Assembly: GCF_900090315.1 (NCBI RefSeq)
Contig: NZ_FMHZ01000002.1
Location: forward strand, 2,148,501-2,212,500
Direction of reading: 5' to 3'
Length of the DNA: 64,000 nucleotides
Source: Micromonospora citrea
GTDB lineage: Bacteria; Actinomycetota; Actinomycetes; Mycobacteriales; Micromonosporaceae
The first letter of the stretch is position 1. Every line of letters starts with the position of its first letter. The notes below the pieces were generated by a model. It had not been told where the DNA came from. It saw only the letters and a program-made list of their open reading frames with translations, and did no database searches. Position numbers and translations under genes: made by a program. Shown piece after piece: positions 7,093-17,200 of the stretch.

Positions 7093-10000
7093 GGCTTGTC
7101 CTTCCTCAGCGTCTCGGGTGCGATGGGACGTCCGTTGGGCCGGCCGGAGCCCGCCCCGGCCAGTTGCTCGGCCAGCGCGGTCAGGTCGCTCGCGTCCAGC
7201 CCGGCGTCGGCGAAGGCGGCCAGGTCGGCCGGTGCGCGGCGGCTCCCGCCGGCCGGCGCGCGCTCCCCCGTCGGGTGGTCCGGCCCGGGGCCCGTACGCC
7301 CACCGGCTGCCCGGTCGCCGGTCTCCGGACCGGCGTCCTCCCGGTCGTCGGTGGCGACCGCGGCGAGGTCCCGGACGGTCGGGTGGGCGAAGACGTCGGC
7401 CTCGGCGATCCGCAGGCCCGCCCGGCGGGCCGCCCCGACCAGCCGGAGGCTGAGGATCGAGTCGCCGCCGAGGTCGAAGAAGTTGTCGGTGACGCCGACC
7501 CGGTCGACCCGGAAGACCTCCGCCCAGATCTCGGCGAGGATCCGCTCGCGCGGGCTCTGCGGCGGCTGCTGCGTGCGGCCGGATCCCGGCCCGGCGGCCC
7601 GGGCGGCCGGGGCCGCGTCGACGAGTTCGGCGTAGAGGCCCGGTTGCCACCGTCGCGGCAGGTGCCCGGCGAGCCGGGACCAGTCGGCGTCGGCGACCAC
7701 CAGGCACGGCGGCGCGGACGCGGAGCCCGCCAGCACGTCCAGCCCGTCGGCCGGGTCCAGGGGGTGCAGGCCGAACGCGGTCAGCCGCTCCCGCTCACGC
7801 TCGCCCAGCCGGGCCGCCATCCCGGTCCGCGCCCACGGCCCCCAGGCGATGCTGACCGCCGGCAGGCCGACGGCCCGCCGGTGCGCGGCGAGGGCGTCGA
7901 GGAAGGCGTTCCCGGCGGCGTACCCGGCCTGGCCGGCGGTGCCGACGACCCCGGCCAGCGAGGAGAACAGCACGAAGAAGTCGAGCTGGTCGTGCAGGGT
8001 GGCGAGGTGCAACTGCGCTGCGGCCAGCTTCGGCCGCAGCGGGGTGTCGAGGCGGTCGGGCGTCTGCGCCCCGAGCGGGGCGTCGTCGAGGCCGCCGGCG
8101 GCGTGCACCACGCCCCGCAGCGGCGGACCGGCGCGCCGCGCGGCGGCCACCGCCAGTTCCAGCGCGACCGGATCGGTGACGTCGCAGGCGAGGGTGCGGA
8201 CCCGGTCGCCCTCGCCCGCGAAGGGCTCAGCGCCCTCGACGGTCGTGGCGCCCCGGGACAGCAGCCACACCCGCCCCGCGCCGCGGTCCAGCAGCCAGGC
8301 CGCGACCTGCCGGCCGAGGCCGCCGGTGCCGCCGGTGACGAGGTAGCCGCCGTCCGGGCGGACGGGCAGGCTCTCCGGCCGGTCCGCCGGCGCCGGCAGC
8401 AGCCGGGGCACCAGCCTCCCCGCCGGGCGGACGGCCTGCTGCGGCGGCGGGGCGGGGGCGGTGAGCGCGGCGAGCACGGCGGCGGCGTCCGCGTCCGGGT
8501 CGCCGCCGTCGGGCGGCAGGTCGAGCAGGACGACGTCGGCGTCCGGCCGCTCGGTCATCGCCACCCGGCCCAGCCCCCAGACGGCGGCGTGGGTCGGGTC
8601 GACCGGCCCGGCGTCGGTCTGCTGACTGCCGCGGGTGACGAGCACCAGCCGGGCCTCCGGGTGCCGGGCGGCCTGGGCGTGCAGCAGGTGCAGGGCGGCG
8701 TGCGCGCCGTGGGTCTGCCGGTCGTGCAGCGCCGCCGCGCCGCCCGGCACCCCGGGGCCGTCGTCGAGGGGCCACAGCAGGGCGACGCCGCGCAGCGGCT
8801 CCGGCCCCGGATCCGCCAGCAGCGCCGGCAGCCCGCCGGGGTGGTCGGCGACCGCCGCCGGCGCGACCGTCCGGCAGGTCCCGCCCCCGTCGCGTACGGC
8901 CGCCGCGACCCGGTCGGCGACTCCCCCGCCGTCGGCCAGGAGCAGCCAGCCGCCGCTGGTGTCCGACGTCGTCCGTCCTCGGGCCGGCCCGGTGGGACGC
9001 CAGTCGACGCGGTGGCGCAGCCGGTCGCCGGCGTCGCCGTCGCGCAGCAGCGCGGTCCGGCGCACCCGGCGCAGCCGCAGGCCGTCCACGACCAGGCGGA
9101 TCCGGCCGGCGGCCCGCAGGGTGACGTCGAGGACGAGGTCGTCGCCGTCGGGGGTGGCCGACCGGAGCCGGGCCCGGCAGGTGAGGTCGTCGTCGGCGGG
9201 GTCGACCGGCGCGTACCAGGCGAGCCGGTCGACGCCGACCGGAACGGCGAGCCCGCCGCCGTCGGCCGCCAGCGCCTGCGGGGCGAGCGCCAGCACCAGG
9301 CGCAGGCAGGAGTCGAGCAGGCCGGGCTCCGGTCGGGTGGACGGCGGCACGACGCGCGGGCGACGCAGCCGGGCGTCGACCTCGTCGCCGTGCCGTACGA
9401 CCGACTCCAGCCAGTGGTAGCGGGGGCCCAGCCGGTAGCCGGCGTCCCGCATCCGGTCCTCCAGGTCCGCCACCTCGGTGCCGGCGGTGTCGCGGGGGCG
9501 GTCCGCTCCGGCCGGTGCCGGGCCGGCCGGCCGCACGGTGCCGGTGGCGTGCACCCGCCACCGCGCCGGGTCGGTCCCGGCCGCGCTGACCACCTCGGCG
9601 CTCCGCTCGCCGCCGTCCGGGGTGCCCAGCAGCACCTGCACCCGGACCTGTTCGCCTTCGGTCAGGGTGAGCGGTTCGGGGAAGGTCACGTCGCCGACCT
9701 CGACGGTCGGCTCCCCGTCGGCGGCGGCCCCGGCGAGGATCGCGGCGAGATGGTTGGCGGCCGACACGACCGTCGCGCCGAAGAGGCCGTGGTCGGTGAG
9801 CCGCTCCGGCAGCTCGGGGCCGACGACCTGCTCGAAGACGCTGCCGGTCAGTGCGGGCGAGCGCAGCCGCTCCCCGAGCGGGCCGGTGTCGGCGGGCCGG
9901 GCGGCCCCGGCGCGGCTGTCGCGCCAGAAGCGGCGACGCTGGAACGGGTACGTCGGCAGCGGCACCCGCCGGGCGTCCGGGTACACGCGGTCCCAGGCCA

Positions 10001-13000
10001 CCGGCGCGCCCGTGCAGAAGGCGGCGCCGAGCGCGTCCCGGGCGACGGCGTCGTCGCGGCGGCCCCGGCGCATCGTCGGCACCCACCGGGCGCCCGACGG
10101 CACGAGCGCCCCACGCCGGGCGAGCGTGCCGAGCACCGGGTCGGGGCCCAGCTCCAGCACCAGCCCGCAGTCCAGCTCGCCGAGGCGGCCCACCGCCTCG
10201 GCGAAGCGGACCGGCTCGCGGGCGTTGCGCCACCAGTGTTCGGCGTCCATCGGCCCGTCGAGCGGCCGCCCCGTCACGGTGGAGACCAGGTCCACGCGCG
10301 GCTCGGCCGGGCGCAGGCGGGCCGCCTCGGCGGTGAGCCCGGCGCGCACCGGATCCATCAGCGCCGAGTGGAACGCGTGCGACACCCGCAGGTCGCGGTG
10401 CCGGACGCCGGCCCCGGCCAGGGCCCGCGCCACGCCCTCGACGGCGTCGGCCGGGCCGGAGACGACGGTCTCGGCGGGGCCGTTGTACGCCGCCACGGAG
10501 ACCTCGGGGTGCCCGGCCAGCACGGCCTCCGTGGCCGCCCCGTCGGCGGCGACGGCGAGCATCCGGCCGCCGGCGGGCAGCGCGTCCATCAGACGGGCGC
10601 GTACCGCCACCAGCCGGAGCGCCTGGTCGATCGGCAGTACGCCGGCCACGCAGGCCGCCGCGTACTCGCCGACGCTGTGGCCGAGGACGACCGCCGGTTC
10701 CAGGCCCCAGGAGCCCCAGAGCCGGGCGAGGGCGTACTCGACGGCGACCACGGCCGGCTGGGTCCAGCCGGTGCGGTGCAGCAGCTCACCGCCGTCGTGG
10801 AGCACCCGGACCAGGTCGTCGCCCAGGTGCTCGCCGAGGATGTCGGCGCACTCGCGCAGGGCGGCGCGGAACACCGGTTCGGTGTCGTACAGTTCCCGGC
10901 CCATCCCCGGGTACTGGCAGCCCTGCCCGGGGAAGACGAAGGCGATCCGGGGCGCGTCGCGCACCTCGCCGGAGACCGGGCCGTCGGCCTGCCCCCGGGC
11001 GTACCGGTCGAGGTGGTGCCGCAGCTCAGCCCGGTCGGCGGCGGTGACGGCCAGGCGGTGCCGCAGCGGGGCGCGGAACCGGGCCGCGGCGGCGCAGACG
11101 GCCGGCGCGGGCAGTTCCGGGTGCCGGTCGAGGTGGTCGGCGTAGCGCCCGGCGAGGGCCCGCAGCGCGGCGGGCGACCCGGCGGAGAGCGGCAGCAGCA
11201 GGCCGGCGGTCGCGCCGTCGCCCGCCGGCGCGACCGGACGGTCCGGTCCCGCGCCGCCTTCCGCGTCGCCCGGCCCGACCCGGCCCACCGGGCCGCCGGC
11301 CGGAGCCGGCGTCGGGACGGCCGGGGTGGGCGCCGGCCGGTGCTCGGCGAGCAGCACGTGCGCGTTGGTGCCGCCGATGCCGAACGAGCTGACGCCGGCG
11401 ACCCGGGGCCGGCCGTCCGGCCCCTCCGGCCAGGGCCGGCCGGAGGTCGCCACCGAGAGGGGCAGCTCGTCCCAGGGCAGGCGGGGGTTGGGCGTGCGGA
11501 AGTTCAGGTGCGCCGGGATCCACCGGTGTCGCAGCGCCAGCACCGTCTTGATCAGGCCGACCACCCCGGCGGCGGCCTCCAGGTGGCCGATGTTCGTCTT
11601 GACCGACCCGACCAGCAGCGGGTCGCGCCGGTCCCGGCCCAGCACGTCGGCGGCGGCGCGCAGCTCGATCGGGTCGCCGAGCGGGGTGCCGGTGCCGTGT
11701 GCCTCCAGGTAGTCGACGTCGGCCGGGGCGAGGCCGGCGGCGCGCAGCGCGTCGGTCAGCAGCTCCTGCTGCGCGGTGCCGTTCGGCACGGTCAGGCCGC
11801 TGCTGGCGCCGTCGTGGTTGACGGCCGATCCGGCGAGTACGGCGTGGATGTCGTCGCCGTCGGCGATCGCGTCGGAGAGCCGCTTGAGCACCACCATTCC
11901 GGCGCCCTCGCCCCGGGAGTAGCCGTCCGCCGCCGCGTCGAAGGTCTTGCACCTGCCGTCCGGGGCGAGCGCGCCGGCCCGGCAGAGAAAGAGGGTGATG
12001 TCCGGGGCGAGCATCAGGTGCGCTCCGCCGGCCAGCGCCAGGTCGCACTCGCCGGCCCGCAGCGCCTGGGCGGCCAGGTGCACGGTGACCAGCGACGAGG
12101 AGCAGCCGGTGTCGACAGCCATCGACGGCCCGCGCAGCCCGAGCACGTACGACAGCCGGCCGGCGGCCACGCAGAAGAGGTTCCCGGTGCCGGTGTAGCC
12201 GTCGATCCGGGCCGGGTCGGCGATCTGGAGCCCCTTGTAGTCGTCGATGGACAGGCCGGCGAAGACGCCGCTGCGGGTGCCGCGCAGCCGGTCCGCCGGC
12301 ATCCCGGCGTGCTCCAGCGCCTCCCAGGCCACCTCCAGCAGGAGCCGCTGCTGGGGGTCCATGCTCTCCGCCTCCACGGCGGAGATGCCGAAGAAGTCCG
12401 CGTCGAAGGTGTCCACGGTGGGCAGGAAGCCGCCGCGCCGGGCGTAGATGGTGCCCGGTTCGAGGGGGTCGTCGCCGTGCAGCGCGTCGACGTCCCAGCG
12501 GTCGCGGGGCACCGGGCCGGTGGCGTCGACGCCGTCGCGCAGCAGCCGCCAGAACTCGTCCGGGCCGTCGGCGCCGGGCACCCGGCAGGCCATGCCGACC
12601 ACGGCGATCGGCTCGTCGGAGGCGGACGCCCGGCCCGTCCCGGAAGGCGCCGCCGCCCCGGCCGCCGGCCGGTCCGCCTCGCCGCCGAGCCCCGCGGCGA
12701 GGTGGGCGGCGAGGTCGGCGACGGTCGGGTGGTCGAACGCCACCGTGGGCCCGACCGGGACGTGCGGGCGCAGGTCGGCGGCGAGCCGCTCGGCGAGGCG
12801 GACGGCGGTCAGCGAGTCGAAGCCGAGGGCGAACAGGCCCGCGTCGGCGGGGATCTCGGCGCGGTCGCGGCCGAGCACCTCCGCCGCGCGGTCCACCACG
12901 TACTCCCGCACCCGGTGGCCGAGCCCGGCCGGGCTGCCGGCGCGCAGCCGGTCCACGACCGGCGACCCGACGGACACCCGCTCCGGCTCGTCGGCCGCCG

Positions 13001-14237
13001 GGGCGCCGGCGGTCCGGGTCACGGTCGGCAGCGCGTCCCAGGTGACCGGCAGGCCGGCGAGGTAGAGGTCGGCGGCCAGAGCGTGGACCGCCTCGGCGGC
13101 GTCCCGGTCGGGGCGCAGCGAGCCCAGCACGGTGGTGCCGGGTCGCCCGCCCAGGCACTGCAGCAGCGCGGTGCGCAGCACCGGGGTGGGGCTCACCTCC
13201 AGGTGCACGGCCGCGTCGGCGCGGGCCACGGCGTCGAGGAAGCGCACCGGGCGGCGGGACAGCATCCCCCAGTGCTCCGCGCCCAGCCGGTCGCCGCCGA
13301 CCAGGTCGCCGTGGACCGTGGACACCATGTCGGTGGTGGTGGGCCCGTTGCGCAGCAGCGGCCGCAGGTCCGCCACCAGTTCCCCGGTGAACGGCTCCAT
13401 CTGCGGGCTGTGGAAGGCGTAGTTGATGCCGAGGTCGCGGTGGAACACCCGGTCGGCGGCCAGCCGCGCCACGGCGGCGTCCAGGGCGGACCGCTCCCCC
13501 GACAGCACCACGCTGGCCGGGCCGTTCACGGCCGCCAGGGACAGCCCGGCGGGCAGGTCGGCGAGCAGCCGGGTGGCCTGCTCCGCGGAGAGGCCGACGG
13601 CGAGCATCCCGCCGCCGCCGGTGGCCCGCTGCAACATCCGGCCCTGGTGGTAGGCGACCGCCATGGCGTCCTCGACGCCGAGCGCCCCGGCGGCGTACGC
13701 GGCCGTGATCTCGCCGAGGCTGTGCCCGATCACCACGTCGGGTCGCACCCCGAGGCTCTTCAGCAGGGCCAGCAGGCCGATCTCCACCGCGACGATCGCC
13801 GGCTGGGCGACGGCGGTCTCGGCGAGCCGGGTCGACGCCGCCGGTCGCCTGATCTCCTCGGTGACCGACCAGCCGCCCAGCGCCCGTACGGCCGCGTCGC
13901 ACCGGTCCAGGGCGGCCGCGTACGGGGCGCACCCGGACAGCCCGTCGCCCATGCCGGGCCACTGGGTGCCCTCGCCGGAGAACACCAGGGCCAGGCGCGG
14001 GACGTCGGTGCCGGTGGCCGTGCGTACCCCCTCGGGGTGCTCCCCCGCGGCGGCCGAGCGCAGCGCGGCCACCAGCGCCGCCCGGTCCCCGCCGGTGGCG
14101 ACCAGCCGGTGCGCCGCGCCCGCCGGCGCGGCCCGGCCGGTCGGCTCCGCCCCGGCGGCCAGCCGGTCGGCGGCCTCGGCGGCCCGGCGGCGCAGCGCGT
14201 CGGGGTCGGCGGCGCCGATCGGCACCATCCAGGACAT
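7089..14237 (-). CDS. Type I polyketide synthase, AT-ACP-KS-AT-DH*-KR-T
   Basis: Large PKS of about 2382 residues. Domain order: AT1 (GHSLGE near 171, substrate motif YAFH near 272), ACP (G-F-D-S-L near 474), KS (starts near 545; active Cys in DTGCSSSL near 711; H-G-T-G-T near 846; N-I-G-H near 882), AT2 (GHSVGE near 1186, HAFH near 1289, malonyl-like), a double-hotdog DH-like region (about 1450-1712), KR (T-G-G-T-G-G-L-G near 1967, LDD motif near 2048 suggesting B-type, Tyr in G-Y-A-A-G-N near 2107) and a PCP-like carrier (G-G-D-S-I near 2256). The DH has DHGLFG but S for the usual Pro, and D-S-C-L-R where D-x-x-x-Q/H is expected, so activity is doubtful. Starting with AT-ACP downstream of an NRPS protein that ends in a C domain is unusual. 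Start ATG with GGAGG site; 11-nt gap to the upstream gene. Confidence 0.93.
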   Translation of the reverse strand: MSWMVPIGAADPDALRRRAAEAADRLAAGAEPTGRAAPAGAAHRLVATGGDRAALVAALRSAAAGEHPEGVRTATGTDVPRLALVFSGEGTQWPGMGDGLSGCAPYAAALDRCDAAVRALGGWSVTEEIRRPAASTRLAETAVAQPAIVAVEIGLLALLKSLGVRPDVVIGHSLGEITAAYAAGALGVEDAMAVAYHQGRMLQRATGGGGMLAVGLSAEQATRLLADLPAGLSLAAVNGPASVVLSGERSALDAAVARLAADRVFHRDLGINYAFHSPQMEPFTGELVADLRPLLRNGPTTTDMVSTVHGDLVGGDRLGAEHWGMLSRRPVRFLDAVARADAAVHLEVSPTPVLRTALLQCLGGRPGTTVLGSLRPDRDAAEAVHALAADLYLAGLPVTWDALPTVTRTAGAPAADEPERVSVGSPVVDRLRAGSPAGLGHRVREYVVDRAAEVLGRDRAEIPADAGLFALGFDSLTAVRLAERLAADLRPHVPVGPTVAFDHPTVADLAAHLAAGLGGEADRPAAGAAAPSGTGRASASDEPIAVVGMACRVPGADGPDEFWRLLRDGVDATGPVPRDRWDVDALHGDDPLEPGTIYARRGGFLPTVDTFDADFFGISAVEAESMDPQQRLLLEVAWEALEHAGMPADRLRGTRSGVFAGLSIDDYKGLQIADPARIDGYTGTGNLFCVAAGRLSYVLGLRGPSMAVDTGCSSSLVTVHLAAQALRAGECDLALAGGAHLMLAPDITLFLCRAGALAPDGRCKTFDAAADGYSRGEGAGMVVLKRLSDAIADGDDIHAVLAGSAVNHDGASSGLTVPNGTAQQELLTDALRAAGLAPADVDYLEAHGTGTPLGDPIELRAAADVLGRDRRDPLLVGSVKTNIGHLEAAAGVVGLIKTVLALRHRWIPAHLNFRTPNPRLPWDELPLSVATSGRPWPEGPDGRPRVAGVSSFGIGGTNAHVLLAEHRPAPTPAVPTPAPAGGPVGRVGPGDAEGGAGPDRPVAPAGDGATAGLLLPLSAGSPAALRALAGRYADHLDRHPELPAPAVCAAAARFRAPLRHRLAVTAADRAELRHHLDRYARGQADGPVSGEVRDAPRIAFVFPGQGCQYPGMGRELYDTEPVFRAALRECADILGEHLGDDLVRVLHDGGELLHRTGWTQPAVVAVEYALARLWGSWGLEPAVVLGHSVGEYAAACVAGVLPIDQALRLVAVRARLMDALPAGGRMLAVAADGAATEAVLAGHPEVSVAAYNGPAETVVSGPADAVEGVARALAGAGVRHRDLRVSHAFHSALMDPVRAGLTAEAARLRPAEPRVDLVSTVTGRPLDGPMDAEHWWRNAREPVRFAEAVGRLGELDCGLVLELGPDPVLGTLARRGALVPSGARWVPTMRRGRRDDAVARDALGAAFCTGAPVAWDRVYPDARRVPLPTYPFQRRRFWRDSRAGAARPADTGPLGERLRSPALTGSVFEQVVGPELPERLTDHGLFGATVVSAANHLAAILAGAAADGEPTVEVGDVTFPEPLTLTEGEQVRVQVLLGTPDGGERSAEVVSAAGTDPARWRVHATGTVRPAGPAPAGADRPRDTAGTEVADLEDRMRDAGYRLGPRYHWLESVVRHGDEVDARLRRPRVVPPSTRPEPGLLDSCLRLVLALAPQALAADGGGLAVPVGVDRLAWYAPVDPADDDLTCRARLRSATPDGDDLVLDVTLRAAGRIRLVVDGLRLRRVRRTALLRDGDAGDRLRHRVDWRPTGPARGRTTSDTSGGWLLLADGGGVADRVAAAVRDGGGTCRTVAPAAVADHPGGLPALLADPGPEPLRGVALLWPLDDGPGVPGGAAALHDRQTHGAHAALHLLHAQAARHPEARLVLVTRGSQQTDAGPVDPTHAAVWGLGRVAMTERPDADVVLLDLPPDGGDPDADAAAVLAALTAPAPPPQQAVRPAGRLVPRLLPAPADRPESLPVRPDGGYLVTGGTGGLGRQVAAWLLDRGAGRVWLLSRGATTVEGAEPFAGEGDRVRTLACDVTDPVALELAVAAARRAGPPLRGVVHAAGGLDDAPLGAQTPDRLDTPLRPKLAAAQLHLATLHDQLDFFVLFSSLAGVVGTAGQAGYAAGNAFLDALAAHRRAVGLPAVSIAWGPWARTGMAARLGERERERLTAFGLHPLDPADGLDVLAGSASAPPCLVVADADWSRLAGHLPRRWQPGLYAELVDAAPAARAAGPGSGRTQQPPQSPRERILAEIWAEVFRVDRVGVTDNFFDLGGDSILSLRLVGAARRAGLRIAEADVFAHPTVRDLAAVATDDREDAGPETGDRAAGGRTGPGPDHPTGERAPAGGSRRAPADLAAFADAGLDASDLTALAEQLAGAGSGRPNGRPIAPETLRKDKP

Positions 14238-14248
14238 GGGCACCTCCG

Positions 14249-17200
14249 TCACCGTGGTTCCACCGCCGCCGGGACGGGCAACGGCGTGTCCTTGATCTGG
14301 TGGCCGGCCAGCTCGCCCTCCACCAGCAGCACCTTCGCGGCGGCGGGTCGGGCGGGCGGCCGGAGCGCCTCGGCGACCGGCCGGTGCGGGTCGGCCGTGA
14401 TCGCCGCGAGCGTCGCCACGAGGTCGTCGAGCACCCGGCCGGCGGCCTCGTCGGTCAGCAGGTCGCGGTGGTAGGACAGGATCAGTCCCAGCTCCACCCC
14501 CGGCATCACGTCGAGGCGGAACGGCTCGGCCATCCGGCTGAAGAACGTCGGGATCCGCTCGGTGGAGCCGAACAGGTTCGGGTCGAGGTTCTGGAAGACC
14601 AGGTACGCGTCGAACATCGGCCGGTCCGCCGGCCAGCCGGCCCACGCCGCCACCCGTTCCGGCGCGACGTACTGGTGGTGGGCGGCGTCGGCGCCGACGG
14701 TCATGACGTGCGACAGCAGGTCCACGACGGGCCGGTCGGGCCCGGGCAGCCGCACCCGCATCGGCAGCACGTTCATCGTCGGGCCGGTCAGGTCCTCGAC
14801 GCCGGGCAGGTCCGCCGGGCGGCCGTTGAAGAAGACGCCCAGGGTGGCCTCGCCGCGGCCGGCGTACCGGGCGAGCAGCACCGCCCAGGCGGCCTGGACC
14901 AGCGTGTTCGGGGGCATCCGCAGCCGCTGCGCGGTGTCCCGCAGCGCCTCGGTGACGCCCGCGTCCACGTGCAGGTGCTGCCGGGCGTAGCCGCGCTGGG
15001 CGCCGGGCCGGTTGCCGGGCGCGGAGGCGGCCAGCGGGGTCGGCGACCACCCGTCGGCGAACAGGTCCCGCCAGAACCCGGGCGTGTCGGCCGGTACGCC
15101 GCGGCGACGCAGCCAGCCGACGTAGCGGCTGAACGGCACGTCCGTGCCGGCCTGCGGGGTCTCGCCGGCGAGCAGCCGGTGGTACTCCCCGATGACGTCG
15201 CTGAGGAAGACGCTGAGGCTCCACCCCTCCATCCGCAGGTAGCTGAAGCTGAACACCGTCCGGTAGGCGTCCTCGTCCACCTTGCCGAGGAAGAGCCGGA
15301 TGCCGGCCGGGTCGTCGGGGCCGCAGCCGACCGCCTGGTCCTCACGCAGGAAGCGGGCCAGCTCGGCGTCCTGCTCGGCGGCGGTGAGCCCGGTCCAGTC
15401 CTCGTACCGGGAGGGCAGCTCGACGTCGCGCCGCACCACCTGGAGCGGCTCGTCCAGGTCGGTCCAGACGAACATGGTCCGGAGCAGGGCGTACCGGCGG
15501 GCCAGCCCGGCCCAGCACCGGCGCAGCAGGTCCACGTCGATCGGGCCGCGCAGGGTGTCGACGCGCTGCACCAGGTATTCGCCGGGGCGCGGGTCGGCGA
15601 CCAGCCGACGCAGCATGTGCGCCTGGTACGGGGCCAGCGGGAAGACCTCCGTCACGTCGGGGTCGGCCAGCAGCCGCTCCCGGCGGGCCCGGTCGCGTTC
15701 CGACAGCCCCCAGTCCGCCGGCGGCTCCGCCGCGTCGTCGGCGGGCCCGTCGGCGACGCCGCCCTCGGCGAGGCGGGCGTCGGCGACCGCCGCGAGCTCC
15801 GCCACCGTCGGGTGCGCGAACAGGTCGCGGGGCACCAGCGGCAGGCCGGCCTGGTTGGCGCGGGCCATCACCCGGATCCCGCGGATCGAGTCGCCGCCCA
15901 GCTCGAAGTAGTTGGCGGTGGCGCTGACCCGCTCCAGGCCGAGCACGGACGCCCAGATGTCGGCGACGAGCCGCTCGGTGCCGTCGGCCGGCGCGACGTG
16001 CGCGCCCCGGTCCCGGGCCGCCGCCGGCGGCGGCGCCGGCAGGTCCGACCAGGCGACCTTGCCGTTGAGGCTGAGCGGGATGTCGGGCACGGGAACGAAC
16101 ACCGCCGGCACCGCGTAGCGCGGGATCCGGTCCTTCAGGTGGGCCCGCCAGCGGGGGCCGAGTTCGCCCATCAGGCGGGCCTGGCGGGGCCAGTTCGCGG
16201 GCGCGCCGGCGCGAGTCGGGGGCGCCGGGGGCCACGACGGTCGCACGTCGGCGCGGTGGAACAGGGCGTCCATCCGGGTCGGGTCGGCGGGGGACGGGGC
16301 GACGACGACGCGTACGCCCAGTTCGTCGGCGAGCCGGTACAGCGCGTCGGGGTCGACGCCGGCCGGTTCCCGCTCGACGCGGGCGCGCAGCTCGCCGACG
16401 GTCCGGCAGGCCCCGGCGCCGGCCCGCAGCACGGCGATCTCGCGGAGGCGGTCGTTGGGTGTCCCGGTCACGGCGACCGCCGGTTCCTCCCGGAGCCGCT
16501 CGCGCAGCCGGCCGGCCAGGTCGCCGTCCCAGCCGAGCGGGTCGACGGCCGGTTCCGGCCCGGCCGGGCCGTCGGGCGCGGGGTCGGCGGCGACGTGGAC
16601 GACGACGTCGTAGCGGAACCGGCTCAGCTCGTTGTCGTACCCGCCGGGCTTGAGCCGCACCTGCACGGCGGCCACGCCGGGCACGGTCTCGCCGAGGGCG
16701 GTGAACAGCGCCGGGTCGAGCGCCAACTCCTCCTCCTGCCAGGTCCGGGCCGCCGCCCGGGCGAGCACCACCGCCGGGTCGTCGTCGGGGCCCGCCCGGT
16801 GCAGCTCCACCGAGCGGTGGAAGTCGGCCAGCAGGGGCAGGCTGCGGACGTCGCCGACGATCACCCGGCCGCCCGGGGCGACGAGCCGGAGCGCCTGCGC
16901 CAGCACCCGCCGCAGGTAGTCGGCGTCCGGGAAGTACTGCACCACCGAGTTCAGCAGCACGGTGTCGAAGGACCCGGCGGGCAGGTCCGCCAGCTCGTGC
17001 GCGGCCCGCTCGTCGAGGGTCACGCCCGCCAGGCCGCGGGCCCGGACCTCGGCGCGGACCTGGCCGAGCGCGAACCGGGAGATGTCGGTGCCGTGGTACG
17101 AGACGGCGTGCGGCGCGATGCGCAGCAGGAGCAGCCCGAGCCCGCAGCCCACCTCGAGGACCCGACCGGGCGGCGTCGCCAGGGCCAGGGAGACGGTCTC

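Noticed and set aside
3595..7635. Long plus-strand frame opposite the last NRPS
   Set aside because: No recognisable domain, biased amino-acid composition; the minus strand carries complete C, A and T motifs over the same bases.
7164..14474. Plus-strand open frame of more than 2400 codons opposite the large PKS gene
   Set aside because: Composed of Arg/Gly/Pro/His-rich low-complexity sequence without domains; a shadow of the minus-strand PKS caused by the high GC content.
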